From NCBI GenBank assembly GCA_963714035.1, contig OY970224.1:124001-188000 (forward strand): a stretch of 64,000 nucleotides of DNA, written 5' to 3'. Position 1 is the stretch's first letter, and each line of letters starts with the position of its first letter. This document shows positions 8,606-16,950 of this stretch, in pieces. A program made the position numbers and the translations under genes. This DNA is from DATFVB01 sp963714035. GTDB lineage: Bacteria; Acidobacteriota; Thermoanaerobaculia; UBA5066; DATFVB01. Under the pieces are notes generated by a model, which was not told the origin of the DNA, made no database searches, and saw only the letters and a program-made list of their open reading frames with translations.

Positions 8606-8611
8606 ATTCTA
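8606..8611 (-). promoter_or_regulatory. -10 element of the VWFA-DUF2064-nnrD operon, leaderless type
   Basis: TAGAAT on the minus strand ends 8 nt before the ATG at 8598 and overlaps the alternative ATG at 8607, which decides the start. Confidence 0.5.
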
Positions 8612-8652
8612 TCCTTCGCGTCGCCGCCGGGAGGGGGACCTTCCGGCTCGGG

Positions 8653-9309
8653 TCAGAACGCGAAGATGAGACCTCCGGAACCTTCGAAGTTCGTCAGCCA
8701 GTGGCTGTTGCCGCCGCAGTCATGATGTCCGTCGCCGCAGCTGTCTCCCGAATCGAGGTACGTCGCGTAGACGCGGCCGTCGAAGCGGAACCCGAAGTGG
8801 GGGTCGATGAAGGTCTTGATTCCGCCCCCCATGCTTCCGGTGAACCGGTTGTCGTCGCTCGCCGGCAGCAGCGTGCCGGAGGGATGAAGGTGCGCGAGGC
8901 CCGCCCCGATCGTGAAGTACGGCACCACGCGGTGATGTCCGAAATTGAACGTGCTGTAGCCCATCCAGTAGTCGACGCGAATGTCGCCCAGCCGTGCGCC
9001 TCCCGGACCGAAGAGCTGGCCCGAGTCGTGGGAGATGAAGTGCGTGTCCGTCTGGGACCACTGGAACTCGAGCTGGAAGATCTGCGTGAAGTTGTATCCG
9101 ACGCGGCCGCCGTAGGTGGCGTGATCGTCGAGGTCGACCGTCTGGTTGAAGAGCGAATTGGAGCCGTGCGCGAACTCGCCTCCCCAGAGGTATCCGTAGA
9201 ACGGACTGATTTCGGTGGTCCCCTCCCGGAGCTGGGCGTGCGCCGCGCCGGGCAGGGCGAAGGCGAAGAGAGCGGCGGCAAGAGCGAGACTCGCAGTCGT
9301 CGGTTTCAT
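8653..9309 (-). CDS. outer membrane beta-barrel protein
   Basis: The 218-residue protein begins with a classical signal peptide (about 1-25, ending A-H-A). It then shows alternating hydrophobic strands with many Gly and aromatic residues, and ends in a phenylalanine (G-L-I-F-A-F), the usual C-terminal signal for barrel assembly. It resembles the small OmpA/OmpW-like eight-stranded barrels. It is coupled to the TlpA-like gene upstream by an ATGA overlap. No ligand can be predicted. Confidence 0.8.
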   Translation of the reverse strand: MKPTTASLALAAALFAFALPGAAHAQLREGTTEISPFYGYLWGGEFAHGSNSLFNQTVDLDDHATYGGRVGYNFTQIFQLEFQWSQTDTHFISHDSGQLFGPGGARLGDIRVDYWMGYSTFNFGHHRVVPYFTIGAGLAHLHPSGTLLPASDDNRFTGSMGGGIKTFIDPHFGFRFDGRVYATYLDSGDSCGDGHHDCGGNSHWLTNFEGSGGLIFAF

Positions 9310-9815
9310 TTCGACTCCTTCCTTTTCCGGGCGTATTTATCGACGCGTTGCATCCATTCCTTCTCGATCTCCGGGGAGTAGCCGACGTAGGCCTTTTCGA
9401 GCGTCCCGTCCGGCGTGACGATGAAGCTCGTCGGGATTCCCTGCGACGTCATGACGGCGGCGTCGTTCGGGCTCGCGAAATAGATCGGGAGCGAGAGGTT
9501 CTGCGCCTTCAGGAACGGGGCGATCCGGTCGCGATCGGAATCGACGTTCACGGCGAGCACGGTGAAGTTCCGGTCGCTGTACCGGTTGTAGAGGTCCTGG
9601 AGGAGGGGGAGCTCGGCCCGGCAGGGGCCGCACCAGGTCGCCCAGAAGTTCACGAGGACGACGTTTCCGCGAAGCTGCGAGAGCCGGACGCCGCCGCCGT
9701 CCCTTCCCTCGAGATCGAGGTCCGGAAACGGTATCGGTTTGGCGGGCGAAGCGGCCCGGGCGGCCGAAGCCCCGGCGGCGATCACCAGGAGAAGGGGGGC
9801 AAGCTTCGCTTTCAT
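9306..9815 (-). CDS. TlpA/ResA-like periplasmic thioredoxin
   Basis: The 169-residue protein has a signal peptide (1-20) and a thioredoxin fold with the active site W-A-T-W-C-G-P-C and the later cis-proline motif G-I-P-T-S-F, as in TlpA/ResA proteins that reduce disulfides for cytochrome c maturation or envelope folding. I chose the second ATG (9815), which gives a clean signal peptide and has GGGAGA upstream; a further in-frame ATG lies at 9830. A TAAACT at 9852-9857 may be its -10 box. It overlaps the barrel protein gene by 4 bases. Confidence 0.88.
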   Translation of the reverse strand: MKAKLAPLLLVIAAGASAARAASPAKPIPFPDLDLEGRDGGGVRLSQLRGNVVLVNFWATWCGPCRAELPLLQDLYNRYSDRNFTVLAVNVDSDRDRIAPFLKAQNLSLPIYFASPNDAAVMTSQGIPTSFIVTPDGTLEKAYVGYSPEIEKEWMQRVDKYARKRKESK

Positions 9816-9905
9816 GCAGTCTCCCGTCACTCGGAAACGCGATCCCGCCCCAGTTTATTTCTTTCGGGTCGCGGAGGATACCGTCCTCTCTCCGCCCCCG
9901 GCCTC

Positions 9906-9911
9906 TATAAT
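9906..9911 (+). promoter_or_regulatory. -10 element of the MscS-asparaginase gene, leaderless type
   Basis: A perfect TATAAT ends 8 nt before a TTG start codon at 9919. No -35 consensus is visible at 17 bp. Confidence 0.5.
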
Positions 9912-9918
9912 CCGTTCG

Positions 9919-11988
9919 TTGAGCATCGATCCCCGCGCGCTGCCCGTCGTCTCGCAATGGGACGACAAGCTGGACACCTTCGTCAAGGCTTTCCTCGTCA
10001 AGCTGGCCGACTTTCTCCCTTCGCTCGTCGGCGCGCTGATCGTCCTCCTGATCTTCTGGGGGCTGCACCGGATCCTGCTCCGCGTGCTCAACCGAAGCCT
10101 CGCCGGACGCACGACCCTCCTCGCCGCCGACATCCTCCGGAGGCTCCTGAAGTACGTCGTCGTCGGGATCGGGCTGCTGATGGCGGCGTCGCAGCTCGGG
10201 TTCAACGTCCTCTCAATGCTCGCCGGGCTCGGCGTCGCGGGCCTCGCGGTGGGCCTCGCGGCGAAGGACACGATGGCTAATTTCATCGCGGGGATGATCA
10301 TCCTCTGGGACAAGCCGTTCGCTCTGGGAGACGACGTCGAAATCGGCGACACCGAAGGCTGGATCCGCCACATCGAGCTCCGGTCGACCCTTCTCGAGGA
10401 TGCGGACGGCAACGACGTGATCCTCCCGAACAGCGAGGTCGTCGCCCGGAAGATCGTCAACTACAGCCGGACCCCCCGCGCCCGCATCCAGATCGCGATC
10501 GGGATCGCCTACGGGGCGAGCATCGAGGGAGCGCGCGCCGCGCTCCTCGCCGTCGGGACGGGGGACGACCGGCTCCTCGACTCTCCCGCGCCGGCCGTGA
10601 GCGTCAAGGAGCTCGCCGATTCGGCGGTCGTGCTCGAAATGACCGTCTGGGCCCGCGATCCCTCGCGCCGCAGCGCGATTCGCGCCGACTATCTCGAGCG
10701 GGCCAGGAACGCGCTCGACCGGGCCGGAATCGCCATTCCCTTCCCCCGGCGGGAAGTGAGGATGGTCGGAGCCGACCCCGTGCGTGACGCCGGACCGCTC
10801 TCGAAGGCGGGTGTTGCCGGCAAGACAACGAATTCGGTCGATGCCGCCGCGGGCGGTGAGCCCGCCAGCCGGATCGGTGAGCCCGCCAGCCGGATCGGTG
10901 AGCCCGCCAGCCCGATCGTCGCCTCCGTCCTCCGAGCCGGCAGAATCGAGTCGATGCACCGCGGATTCGGTGTCGCGTGCGATGCGGCGGGAGACGCGGT
11001 CGCCTCCTTCGGAGATCCCGAGACCCGTGTCTACTGGCGATCGGCGTCCAAGCCGTTTCAGGCGATGCCGTTCCTCGAGTCGGGGGGCGCCGAGCGTTTC
11101 GGCGTGACGCAGGAAGAGATCGCGCTCGCCTGCGGCTCGCACGACGGAGAGGCCGCGCACGTCGCGGCGGCGGAATCGATCCTCGCCCGCGGCGGGTTCT
11201 CGGCGGCCGACCTGCGCTGCGGGGCCCACCCTCCGGACGACCGCCGTTCGGCCGACGCGCTCGCGCGCGAGGGAAATGCCCCGACCGCGATCCACAACAA
11301 CTGTTCCGGCAAGCACGCGTTGATGCTCCTCGCCTGCCGCCTCTTCGGATTCGATCCCGCCTCGTACGACGATCCCGGCCATCCCCTGCAGCGCCGGATT
11401 TTCGAGAAGGTGGCGTTCTACTCCGGAGTCGCCGGGTCCGAAATCGAGATCGGCGTCGACGGGTGCGCCCTCCCGGTCTTCCGCCTCCCGATTTCCGGGC
11501 TGGCGACGGCGTACGCCCGGCTCGTCTCGCCCGGCGTGCTCGCCGGCGAGGCGTCTTCCGCGGCCCGCGCGCGCCAGCTCGCGGTCGGCGCGATGACGGG
11601 CGCGCCGCTGTTCGTTTCGGGAACCGGCCTGTTCACGACGAGGTTTCTCGAGGCGGGGAAGGGCCGCTGGATCGGCAAGGAGGGGGCGGAGGGCGTGTAC
11701 GCGATCGGCGTCGCGTCGCCGCGTCCCCTCGGGATCGCGTTCAAGATCGACGACGGATCCTCCCGCGCGCGCTCCGCGGTCGCGGTCGATCTCCTGACGA
11801 GGCTGGGCGTCTGGGAGAAGGTCCCGGAGGCTCTGTCCCGGGACGCGCGGCCCGTGCTGACCAACGCCCGGGGAGCCCCGGTCGGAGAGATCGTCGCCGC
11901 CGTGCCGGTCCAGGCGCGCGAGGCCGTTCCTCTCGAGGCGGGGGAAACGCCCGCGACGGGCGTCTCCCGCGGCTCGCGGCGCGCATGA
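9919..11988 (+). CDS. fusion of MscS mechanosensitive channel and asparaginase II domain
   Basis: One uninterrupted frame of 689 residues reads through two unrelated proteins. Residues 1-290 are a small MscS channel: two or three membrane helices, the pore helix rich in Gly/Ala (L-A-G-L-G-V-A-G-L-A-V-G-L-A-A-K-D), then the beta domain. Residues 334-689 are an L-asparaginase II-family domain (PF06089 type) starting V-A-S-V-L-R-A-G-R-I-E-S and containing N-N-C-S-G-K-H. A linker of about 43 residues ends in three exact or near-exact 7-residue repeats. I took the TTG at 9919, since the longer frame to 9739 overlaps the TlpA gene. A collapsed or expanded repeat could have removed a stop. Confidence 0.75.
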   Translation: MSIDPRALPVVSQWDDKLDTFVKAFLVKLADFLPSLVGALIVLLIFWGLHRILLRVLNRSLAGRTTLLAADILRRLLKYVVVGIGLLMAASQLGFNVLSMLAGLGVAGLAVGLAAKDTMANFIAGMIILWDKPFALGDDVEIGDTEGWIRHIELRSTLLEDADGNDVILPNSEVVARKIVNYSRTPRARIQIAIGIAYGASIEGARAALLAVGTGDDRLLDSPAPAVSVKELADSAVVLEMTVWARDPSRRSAIRADYLERARNALDRAGIAIPFPRREVRMVGADPVRDAGPLSKAGVAGKTTNSVDAAAGGEPASRIGEPASRIGEPASPIVASVLRAGRIESMHRGFGVACDAAGDAVASFGDPETRVYWRSASKPFQAMPFLESGGAERFGVTQEEIALACGSHDGEAAHVAAAESILARGGFSAADLRCGAHPPDDRRSADALAREGNAPTAIHNNCSGKHALMLLACRLFGFDPASYDDPGHPLQRRIFEKVAFYSGVAGSEIEIGVDGCALPVFRLPISGLATAYARLVSPGVLAGEASSAARARQLAVGAMTGAPLFVSGTGLFTTRFLEAGKGRWIGKEGAEGVYAIGVASPRPLGIAFKIDDGSSRARSAVAVDLLTRLGVWEKVPEALSRDARPVLTNARGAPVGEIVAAVPVQAREAVPLEAGETPATGVSRGSRRA
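10855..10917 (+). repeat. three tandem 21-bp repeats at the MscS-asparaginase junction
   Basis: Units start at 10855, 10876 and 10897 and encode G-E-P-A-S-R-I twice and G-E-P-A-S-P-I once. The repeat lies exactly where the channel linker meets the asparaginase domain. Confidence 0.9.
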
Positions 11989-13436
11989 GCCACCGAGACC
12001 TCTCGAGCTTTCTCGAAGCGCTCCGGCGGCGGGGAGATCTCGCGACGATCCGGGAACGCGTCTCGCCGATCCTCGAGATCACCGAGATCGCGGACCGGGC
12101 CGTGAAGTCCGGCGGCCCCGCGCTCCTCTTCGAGAACGTCGAAGGGTCCGAATTCCCGGTGGCGATCAACCTCTTCGCGTCCCGACCGCGGATGATCGAG
12201 GCGCTCGGCATCGGCTCCTGGGAGGAATGGGAAGATCGGCTCGATTTCTTCCTCGACCCGAAGCCGCCGGAGGGGTTCCTCGGAAAGCTCAAGGCCCTTC
12301 CGAAGGTCGCGGACCTCGCGTCGGTCTTTCCGAAGACTGTCCGGAGCGCGCCCTGCCAGGAGGTCGTCGAAACGGGAGAGAACGTGGACCTCGGCCGCCT
12401 CCCGATTCTCCAGTGCTGGCCCGGGGACGCCGGCCGCTTCATCACGATGCCGCTCGTGATCACGCGCGACCCGACGACCGGCCGGAGCAACGTCGGGATG
12501 TACCGCATGCAGGTGTACGACCGGAACACGACCGGGATGCACTGGCAGAAGCACAAGGACGGCGCGGGCCAGGCGCGGGGCTACGCGCGCGAGGGACGCC
12601 GGATGGAGGTGGCGGCCGCGATCGGGGCAGACCCGGCGACGGTCTTCTCGGCGATCGCTCCGCTCCCCCCGGGCGTCTCCGAGCTGCTGTTCGCGGGCTT
12701 CCTGCGCGGCGAGGGCGTGCCGGTCGTTGCGGCGAAGACGATCGACGTGATGGTCCCCGCGGAGGCGGAGTTCGTGCTCGAAGGGTGGGTCGATCCGCGC
12801 GAGATCCGGCGCGAGGGCCCGTTCGGCGACCACACGGGGTTCTACTCGCTCGACGACGATTTTCCCGTCTTCCACGTCACCGCCGTGACGCGGCGCGCGC
12901 GCCCCGTCTATCTCACGACGATCGTCGGCCGCCCGCCCATGGAGGACGGGTTCATGGGGGAGGGGGTCGAGCGCCTCTTCCTGCCGCTCGTCCGGAAGAC
13001 GATTCCCGACGTCGTCGACATGGCGCTCCCGGTGGAAGGCGTCTTCCACAACCTCATGATCGTCTCGATCGACAAGAGGTATCCCGGGCAGGCCCGCAAG
13101 GTGATGCACGCGATCTGGGGCACCGGCCAGATGATGTTCACGAAGGTGATCGTCGTCGTCGACGCCGGAACGAACGTCCACGATCCCGCCGAGGTCGCGT
13201 GGAAGGCGCTCAACCACATCGATCCGCAGCGCGACTTCGAGTTCGCGCTCGGCCCGATCGACGAGCTCGACCACGCCTCGCGAGCCCCCTGCTTCGGCTC
13301 CCACGTGGGGATCGACGCGACCCGGAAGCTCCCCGGCGAGGGGTTCGACCGCCGCTGGCCCGACGAGATCGTGATGGACCCCGGAGTGAAACGGCGGATC
13401 GACGAGATCTGGCCCCGGCTCTTTCCGGGGTCCTGA
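11985..13436 (+). CDS. ubiD: UbiD family (prenylated-FMN) decarboxylase
   Basis: The 483-residue protein matches UbiD in length and motifs: Y-R-M-Q-V-Y-D near 165-172, the G-x-M-H-W-Q-K segment, and E-G-P-F-G-D-H-T-G-F-Y near 280-290. UbiD enzymes decarboxylate aromatic or alpha,beta-unsaturated acids using prenylated FMN, typically 4-hydroxy-3-polyprenylbenzoate in ubiquinone synthesis or a related step in the futalosine menaquinone route. The UbiX partner is not in the window. The ATG overlaps the asparaginase stop by 4 bases. Confidence 0.88.
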   Translation: MSHRDLSSFLEALRRRGDLATIRERVSPILEITEIADRAVKSGGPALLFENVEGSEFPVAINLFASRPRMIEALGIGSWEEWEDRLDFFLDPKPPEGFLGKLKALPKVADLASVFPKTVRSAPCQEVVETGENVDLGRLPILQCWPGDAGRFITMPLVITRDPTTGRSNVGMYRMQVYDRNTTGMHWQKHKDGAGQARGYAREGRRMEVAAAIGADPATVFSAIAPLPPGVSELLFAGFLRGEGVPVVAAKTIDVMVPAEAEFVLEGWVDPREIRREGPFGDHTGFYSLDDDFPVFHVTAVTRRARPVYLTTIVGRPPMEDGFMGEGVERLFLPLVRKTIPDVVDMALPVEGVFHNLMIVSIDKRYPGQARKVMHAIWGTGQMMFTKVIVVVDAGTNVHDPAEVAWKALNHIDPQRDFEFALGPIDELDHASRAPCFGSHVGIDATRKLPGEGFDRRWPDEIVMDPGVKRRIDEIWPRLFPGS

Positions 13437-13526
13437 AGCCGCCTCCGCGCCCGGGCCGCGCCGGCGGAGCGTTCGCGGGAGGCCTTTCCCGCTCCGGGCC
13501 GGAATTCTTTCCCTCGGCGCCGGCGT

Positions 13527-13532
13527 TACAAT
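13527..13532 (+). promoter_or_regulatory. -10 element of the NtrC-like regulator gene, leaderless type
   Basis: TACAAT ends 7 nt before the ATG at 13539. The spacing rules out the in-frame TTG at 13536 as the likely start. Confidence 0.5.
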
Positions 13533-13538
13533 GGATTG

Positions 13539-14534
13539 ATGACCACGCCACCGTCCGGCGATCCGCGTCTGGTCGACGCGCTCGCCGAGGAGATCGAAGA
13601 GCTGCGACGCGCCCTCGCGCGGGCCGGGGGGCCGCTCGCCGGGCTCGTCGGGCGGTCCGCGCCGATGCAGACGCTCTTCGACGAGATCTTCTCGGCCGCG
13701 GGACGCCGCGACCTCGCGATCGTCGCCGGGGAGAGCGGAGCGGGGAAGCGGACGGTGGCGGCGGCGATCCATCGCCTTTCGGGGCGCGGTCGGGAGCCGA
13801 TGCGCTCGATCGTGTTCGACGCCCGCCAGGCCCCGCCTGACGAGGGAGAGATCGCGCGCGCGGCCCGTTCCTCGGGAACTCTCGTCCTCGAAGGCCTGGT
13901 CCACGCGCCGGCAGCCCTCCAGCGCGCCGCGGCGGAAGCGGCGGAAGCGCCGGGCGCGGCGCGCCTCGTCGTGATCGTCCGCGAGCCCGACGCCGAGAGC
14001 GGAATCGCACCGGCGATCGTCGAACGCGCCGGGCCACCGATAGCGGTACCGCCCCTGCGGGTCCGCCGGGACGACATTCCTCTCCTGACCGAATACTTCC
14101 TCCGGCCGCGGGATGCGCGCGAAGGGGCGTCTCCGGCCCTCGACCCGAAGGCGCTCGACGCGATGGCCGCCCACGGGTGGAGCGGGAACGTGCGCGAGCT
14201 CCGGAACGTCATCCGCCGCGCGCGGGCCCTCTCGGACGGGCCGGTGATCGGGCTCACCGCCATCCAGTCGGTGCTCGGCGGCGCCTCCGCCCGGGCGGAG
14301 CGGGACGCGGAGGTTTTTTCCGAGAAGGAAATCGTCGCGGTCCGCATCGGCGATTCGATGGCCGACGTCGAGCGGCGCGTCCTGCAGCGCACGCTCCGAT
14401 TCGCCAAGGGAAACAAGCGCAAGGCCGCCGAAATGCTGAAGCTCTCGCTGAAGACGATCTACAACAAGGTGAAGGAATACGGGCTCGAGCGGGAGTTCAA
14501 CCGGCGATTTCGGAAAGAGCCTCGATCCGAATAG
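13539..14534 (+). CDS. degenerate NtrC-type AAA+ regulator with Fis-type HTH
   Basis: The 331-residue protein starts with a short coiled-coil segment and a sigma-54-activator-like AAA+ domain with a Walker A-like G-E-S-G-A-G-K-R (about 62-69). The G-A-F-T-G-A loop that contacts sigma-54 is missing and the Walker B equivalent reads G-T-L-V-L-E-G instead of G-T-L-F-L-D-E. The W-S-G-N-V-R-E-L sensor II motif is kept (about 208-215). A Fis-type helix-turn-helix ends the protein (about 275-315, K-A-A-E-M-L-x-L-S-L-K-T-I-Y-N-K). It probably binds DNA but does not activate sigma-54 polymerase. It overlaps the convergent HAD gene by 38 bp. Confidence 0.8.
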   Translation: MTTPPSGDPRLVDALAEEIEELRRALARAGGPLAGLVGRSAPMQTLFDEIFSAAGRRDLAIVAGESGAGKRTVAAAIHRLSGRGREPMRSIVFDARQAPPDEGEIARAARSSGTLVLEGLVHAPAALQRAAAEAAEAPGAARLVVIVREPDAESGIAPAIVERAGPPIAVPPLRVRRDDIPLLTEYFLRPRDAREGASPALDPKALDAMAAHGWSGNVRELRNVIRRARALSDGPVIGLTAIQSVLGGASARAERDAEVFSEKEIVAVRIGDSMADVERRVLQRTLRFAKGNKRKAAEMLKLSLKTIYNKVKEYGLEREFNRRFRKEPRSE

Positions 14535-15102
14535 GCGCCGCGCCGTAGCGGTAGCCGCGGAACGCGACGGGCGCGGCCCGCGCCGCCTCCTCGTCGTACC
14601 GCGAGTCCCCGATCATCACGCAATCCGAGAGCGGCAGCCCGAGGCGTTCGGCCGCGAGCCGCACGACGGCCGGGTCCGGCTTTCCCGCGCCCGCCTCGTC
14701 GGCGCAGGCGAAAGCGTCGAGGAGCGGGGCGATTTCCAGGCGGCCGAGGATCGCCTCGGCGAGCGCGCGGTGGGTGTTCGTCGCGAGTGAAGCGCGCACG
14801 CCCTGCCCGCGGAGGCGGCGGAGCGCGTCGGGCGCCTCCGGATTGAGCTCGACGTCTCCGAGACGTCCCCCGAAGAACCGCCGGTAGGCCTCGTCGATCT
14901 CCTCGACCGTGCGCTCCGGCATGTACGCCGCGCGGTCCGCCCGCGTCCCGTTGCCGAAGATCCGGAGGAACTCCTCGCGCCCGATCCGCGGGTGCCCGAA
15001 ATGGGCGAGCGTGTCGTTGTAGACGCCGAACCACGCCTCGGTCGAGAAGACGAGCACGCCGTCCATGTCGAACAGCACGCCCCGCGCCGCGGGCCGGGTC
15101 AC
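14497..15102 (-). CDS. HAD superfamily phosphatase (phosphoglycolate phosphatase-like)
   Basis: The 201-residue protein carries the HAD motifs: motif I L-F-D-M-D-G-V-L, motif II S-L-A-T-N-T, motif III with G-K-P-D-P, and motif IV M-I-G-D-S-R-Y-D. The four-helix cap between motifs I and II places it with the beta-phosphoglucomutase / Gph type. Substrate is unknown. The GTG start overlaps the upstream TonB-C gene as GTGA, and the 3' end overlaps the convergent NtrC-like gene. Confidence 0.85.
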   Translation of the reverse strand: MTRPAARGVLFDMDGVLVFSTEAWFGVYNDTLAHFGHPRIGREEFLRIFGNGTRADRAAYMPERTVEEIDEAYRRFFGGRLGDVELNPEAPDALRRLRGQGVRASLATNTHRALAEAILGRLEIAPLLDAFACADEAGAGKPDPAVVRLAAERLGLPLSDCVMIGDSRYDEEAARAAPVAFRGYRYGAAPIRIEALSEIAG

Positions 15103-15848
15103 TTCTTTCGGGAAGGAGAGGCCGCGGGCGACGCGGGGCCGACCCGGTAACGCGCTCCTCCGGCCGGGCGGCCGTCGACGGAGACGTCCACCGTGTGAAT
15201 TCCGCGTTCTTCGGCCTTCGCGGCGTCGACCCGCCGGAAGATATCCATTCCGATCCCGGCTCGGGGATCGGCCATTTCGCGGCGGTCGGCGACGACGAGC
15301 GATTTCCCGCCGGGGAACCGGTCGGTCACGACGACGTGAAAGGTCTTCCCGCCGGAGGATTTCGGAACGTCGACGACGAGCTGCCCGCGCACGGCCGCGT
15401 CGGAGGCCCCGATCGAGAATCCCTCGGGGCCGGTCGGCCTGCCGTCGGCGGCCGCCGGCATCAGGGAGAGGTCGCCGACGATGGGCGCGGGCATCGACCC
15501 GGTGTCGGCGATCCGATTGCGGTCGTCGCGGAAGCGGACGGTCGCGTTCAGGATGAGCGGCACGAGCTTTCCGTCCTCCTTCCCCGGAGGAAACTTCGTC
15601 AGGCGGAGGTGGGCCAGGGCGGGCTCGTTCAAGACCGGCGACGACGTCGCGAGGATCCGGAGACCGCTCGCCTTTCCGTCGGGAGTGACGTCTCCGGTGA
15701 CGACGACGTTGCCTTCGATCCCCTGCTTGCGCGCTTCCTCGGGATAGGGCGCGGGGGGGAACGCGATGTTGCCCGCCTCGCGCTTCGGGGCGGCGAGGAG
15801 CGGGAGAGCAGCCGCGGCCGCGGCGAGGAGGAAGGCGAATTTCTTCAA
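15099..15848 (-). CDS. secreted TonB C-terminal-domain protein
   Basis: The 249-residue protein has a signal peptide (K-K-F-A-F then an Ala/Leu core, about 1-20) and a TonB_C-like domain (about 28-105: P-x-P-Y-P-E-E-A-R-K-Q-G-I-E-G). A second, beta-rich region with no recognised domain fills 120-245. There is no membrane anchor or proline linker, so it is not a true TonB energy transducer. The TTG start overlaps the lipA stop as TTGA. Confidence 0.7.
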   Translation of the reverse strand: MKKFAFLLAAAAAALPLLAAPKREAGNIAFPPAPYPEEARKQGIEGNVVVTGDVTPDGKASGLRILATSSPVLNEPALAHLRLTKFPPGKEDGKLVPLILNATVRFRDDRNRIADTGSMPAPIVGDLSLMPAAADGRPTGPEGFSIGASDAAVRGQLVVDVPKSSGGKTFHVVVTDRFPGGKSLVVADRREMADPRAGIGMDIFRRVDAAKAEERGIHTVDVSVDGRPAGGARYRVGPASPAASPSRKK

Positions 15849-16765
15849 GAGGTCTCCTTCTCGAGCGCGTGGCGCGCATGGTAAGAGGAGCGGACGAGCG
15901 GCCCGGATTCGACGTGCCGGAAGCCGAGCCGGACGCCTTCTGCCCGCAGCTCGTCGAACTCGGCGGGTGTGTAGTACTTCTCGACCGGCAGGCGCTTCTC
16001 GTAAGGCTGGAGATACTGGCCGATCGTCGCGATGTCGCAGCCGTGCGCGCGCAGATCGGAGAGGGTCGCGACGATCTCCTCGGAAGTTTCGCCGAGCCCG
16101 GCCATGATCCCCGATTTCGTCATCATCGCCGACCCGTTCCGGCGGCGGCGCGCGTCGGCGCGCGCGAGGAGCGCGAGCGACCGGTCGTAGAGGGCATCGG
16201 GCCGCACCCGCCGGTAGAGGCGCGGCACCGTCTCGATGTTGTGGTTGAGGACGGACGGCGCGGCATCGAGGACCGCGTCGAGGGCCCGGGGATCCCCGCA
16301 GAAGTCGGGGATCAGCACCTCGACCGCGCAGCCCGGATTGCGGCGGCGGATCGCTTCGATCGTCGCCGCGAAATGCCCCGCGCCGCCGTCGGGCAGGTCG
16401 TCGCGATTGACCGACGTCACGACCGCGTGGGCGAGTCCGAGCTCCGCGACGGCCTCCGCGACGCGGTCCGGCTCCTCCGGGTCGACCGATCCGGGCTGGC
16501 CCTTGCCGACCGCGCAGAAGCCGCAGTGGCGGGTGCAGACGTCTCCGAGGAGCATGAACGTCGCGGTGCGCTCGCGGGCCCAGCACTCGTGGATGTTGGG
16601 GCAGCGGGCCTCCTCGCAGACGGTGACGAGCCCGAGACGCCGCATCATGGCGTTGACTTCGTCGAACTCGCCGGTGGTCGTCAGCCGGACCTTCAGCCAC
16701 TCGGGGCGGGCGAGGCGGGACGCCTTCGATGTTTCTGGAGAGAGGGGCAGAGCGGGCAGCGTCAC
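15845..16765 (-). CDS. lipA: lipoyl synthase
   Basis: The 306-residue protein has the radical-SAM motif C-T-R-H-C-G-F-C near 92-99 and the N-terminal auxiliary cluster motif C-E-E-A-R-C-P-N-I-x-E-C, diagnostic of LipA. It inserts two sulfurs into protein-bound octanoyl chains to make lipoate for pyruvate and 2-oxoglutarate dehydrogenase and the glycine cleavage H protein. A GTG start follows a TATAAT by 7 nt. It heads an operon with a TonB-C-domain protein and a HAD phosphatase; lipB is not nearby. Confidence 0.95.
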   Translation of the reverse strand: MTLPALPLSPETSKASRLARPEWLKVRLTTTGEFDEVNAMMRRLGLVTVCEEARCPNIHECWARERTATFMLLGDVCTRHCGFCAVGKGQPGSVDPEEPDRVAEAVAELGLAHAVVTSVNRDDLPDGGAGHFAATIEAIRRRNPGCAVEVLIPDFCGDPRALDAVLDAAPSVLNHNIETVPRLYRRVRPDALYDRSLALLARADARRRRNGSAMMTKSGIMAGLGETSEEIVATLSDLRAHGCDIATIGQYLQPYEKRLPVEKYYTPAEFDELRAEGVRLGFRHVESGPLVRSSYHARHALEKETS

Positions 16766-16771
16766 CCGCGA

Positions 16772-16777
16772 ATTATA
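16772..16777 (-). promoter_or_regulatory. -10 element of lipA, leaderless type
   Basis: A perfect TATAAT on the minus strand ends 7 nt before the lipA GTG, so transcription is expected to start at or next to the start codon. Confidence 0.6.
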
Positions 16778-16815
16778 ACGGGCCGCGGTCGGAGCATCCG
16801 GAACTCATGCCGATG

Positions 16816-16944
16816 AGTCGCGGCGAGGCGCCAGCGAGACGGGATGCGGACCGGCCCGCGCCGTCCCGAGGCGTACCGGGAGCGTACGTTGAGGGCGGCG
16901 CGGGGTGGTCCGCGCCCGTATTCGGTGGATGCATCGCCGCGACT
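16816..16944 (-). repeat. structured 3' element, copy C (downstream of rex)
   Basis: Read on the minus strand it begins 6 nt after the rex stop. An 11-bp outer stem (16934-16944 with 16816-16826) closes a long hairpin. An inner acggg/cccgt pair and a gcggacc/ggtccgc pair follow, then a GC helix, then the apical CGTAC-7 nt-GTACG stem-loop. The same plan is found at 34279, 34456 and 53285 with different but complementary outer stems. The 126-nt gap between this element and lipA's start holds only the lipA promoter and unassigned sequence. Confidence 0.65.
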
Positions 16945-16950
16945 GTATCG

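Noticed and set aside
9739..9918. An earlier start for the MscS fusion
   Set aside because: It overlaps the divergent TlpA gene and its promoter; the TATAAT at 9906 fits the TTG at 9919.
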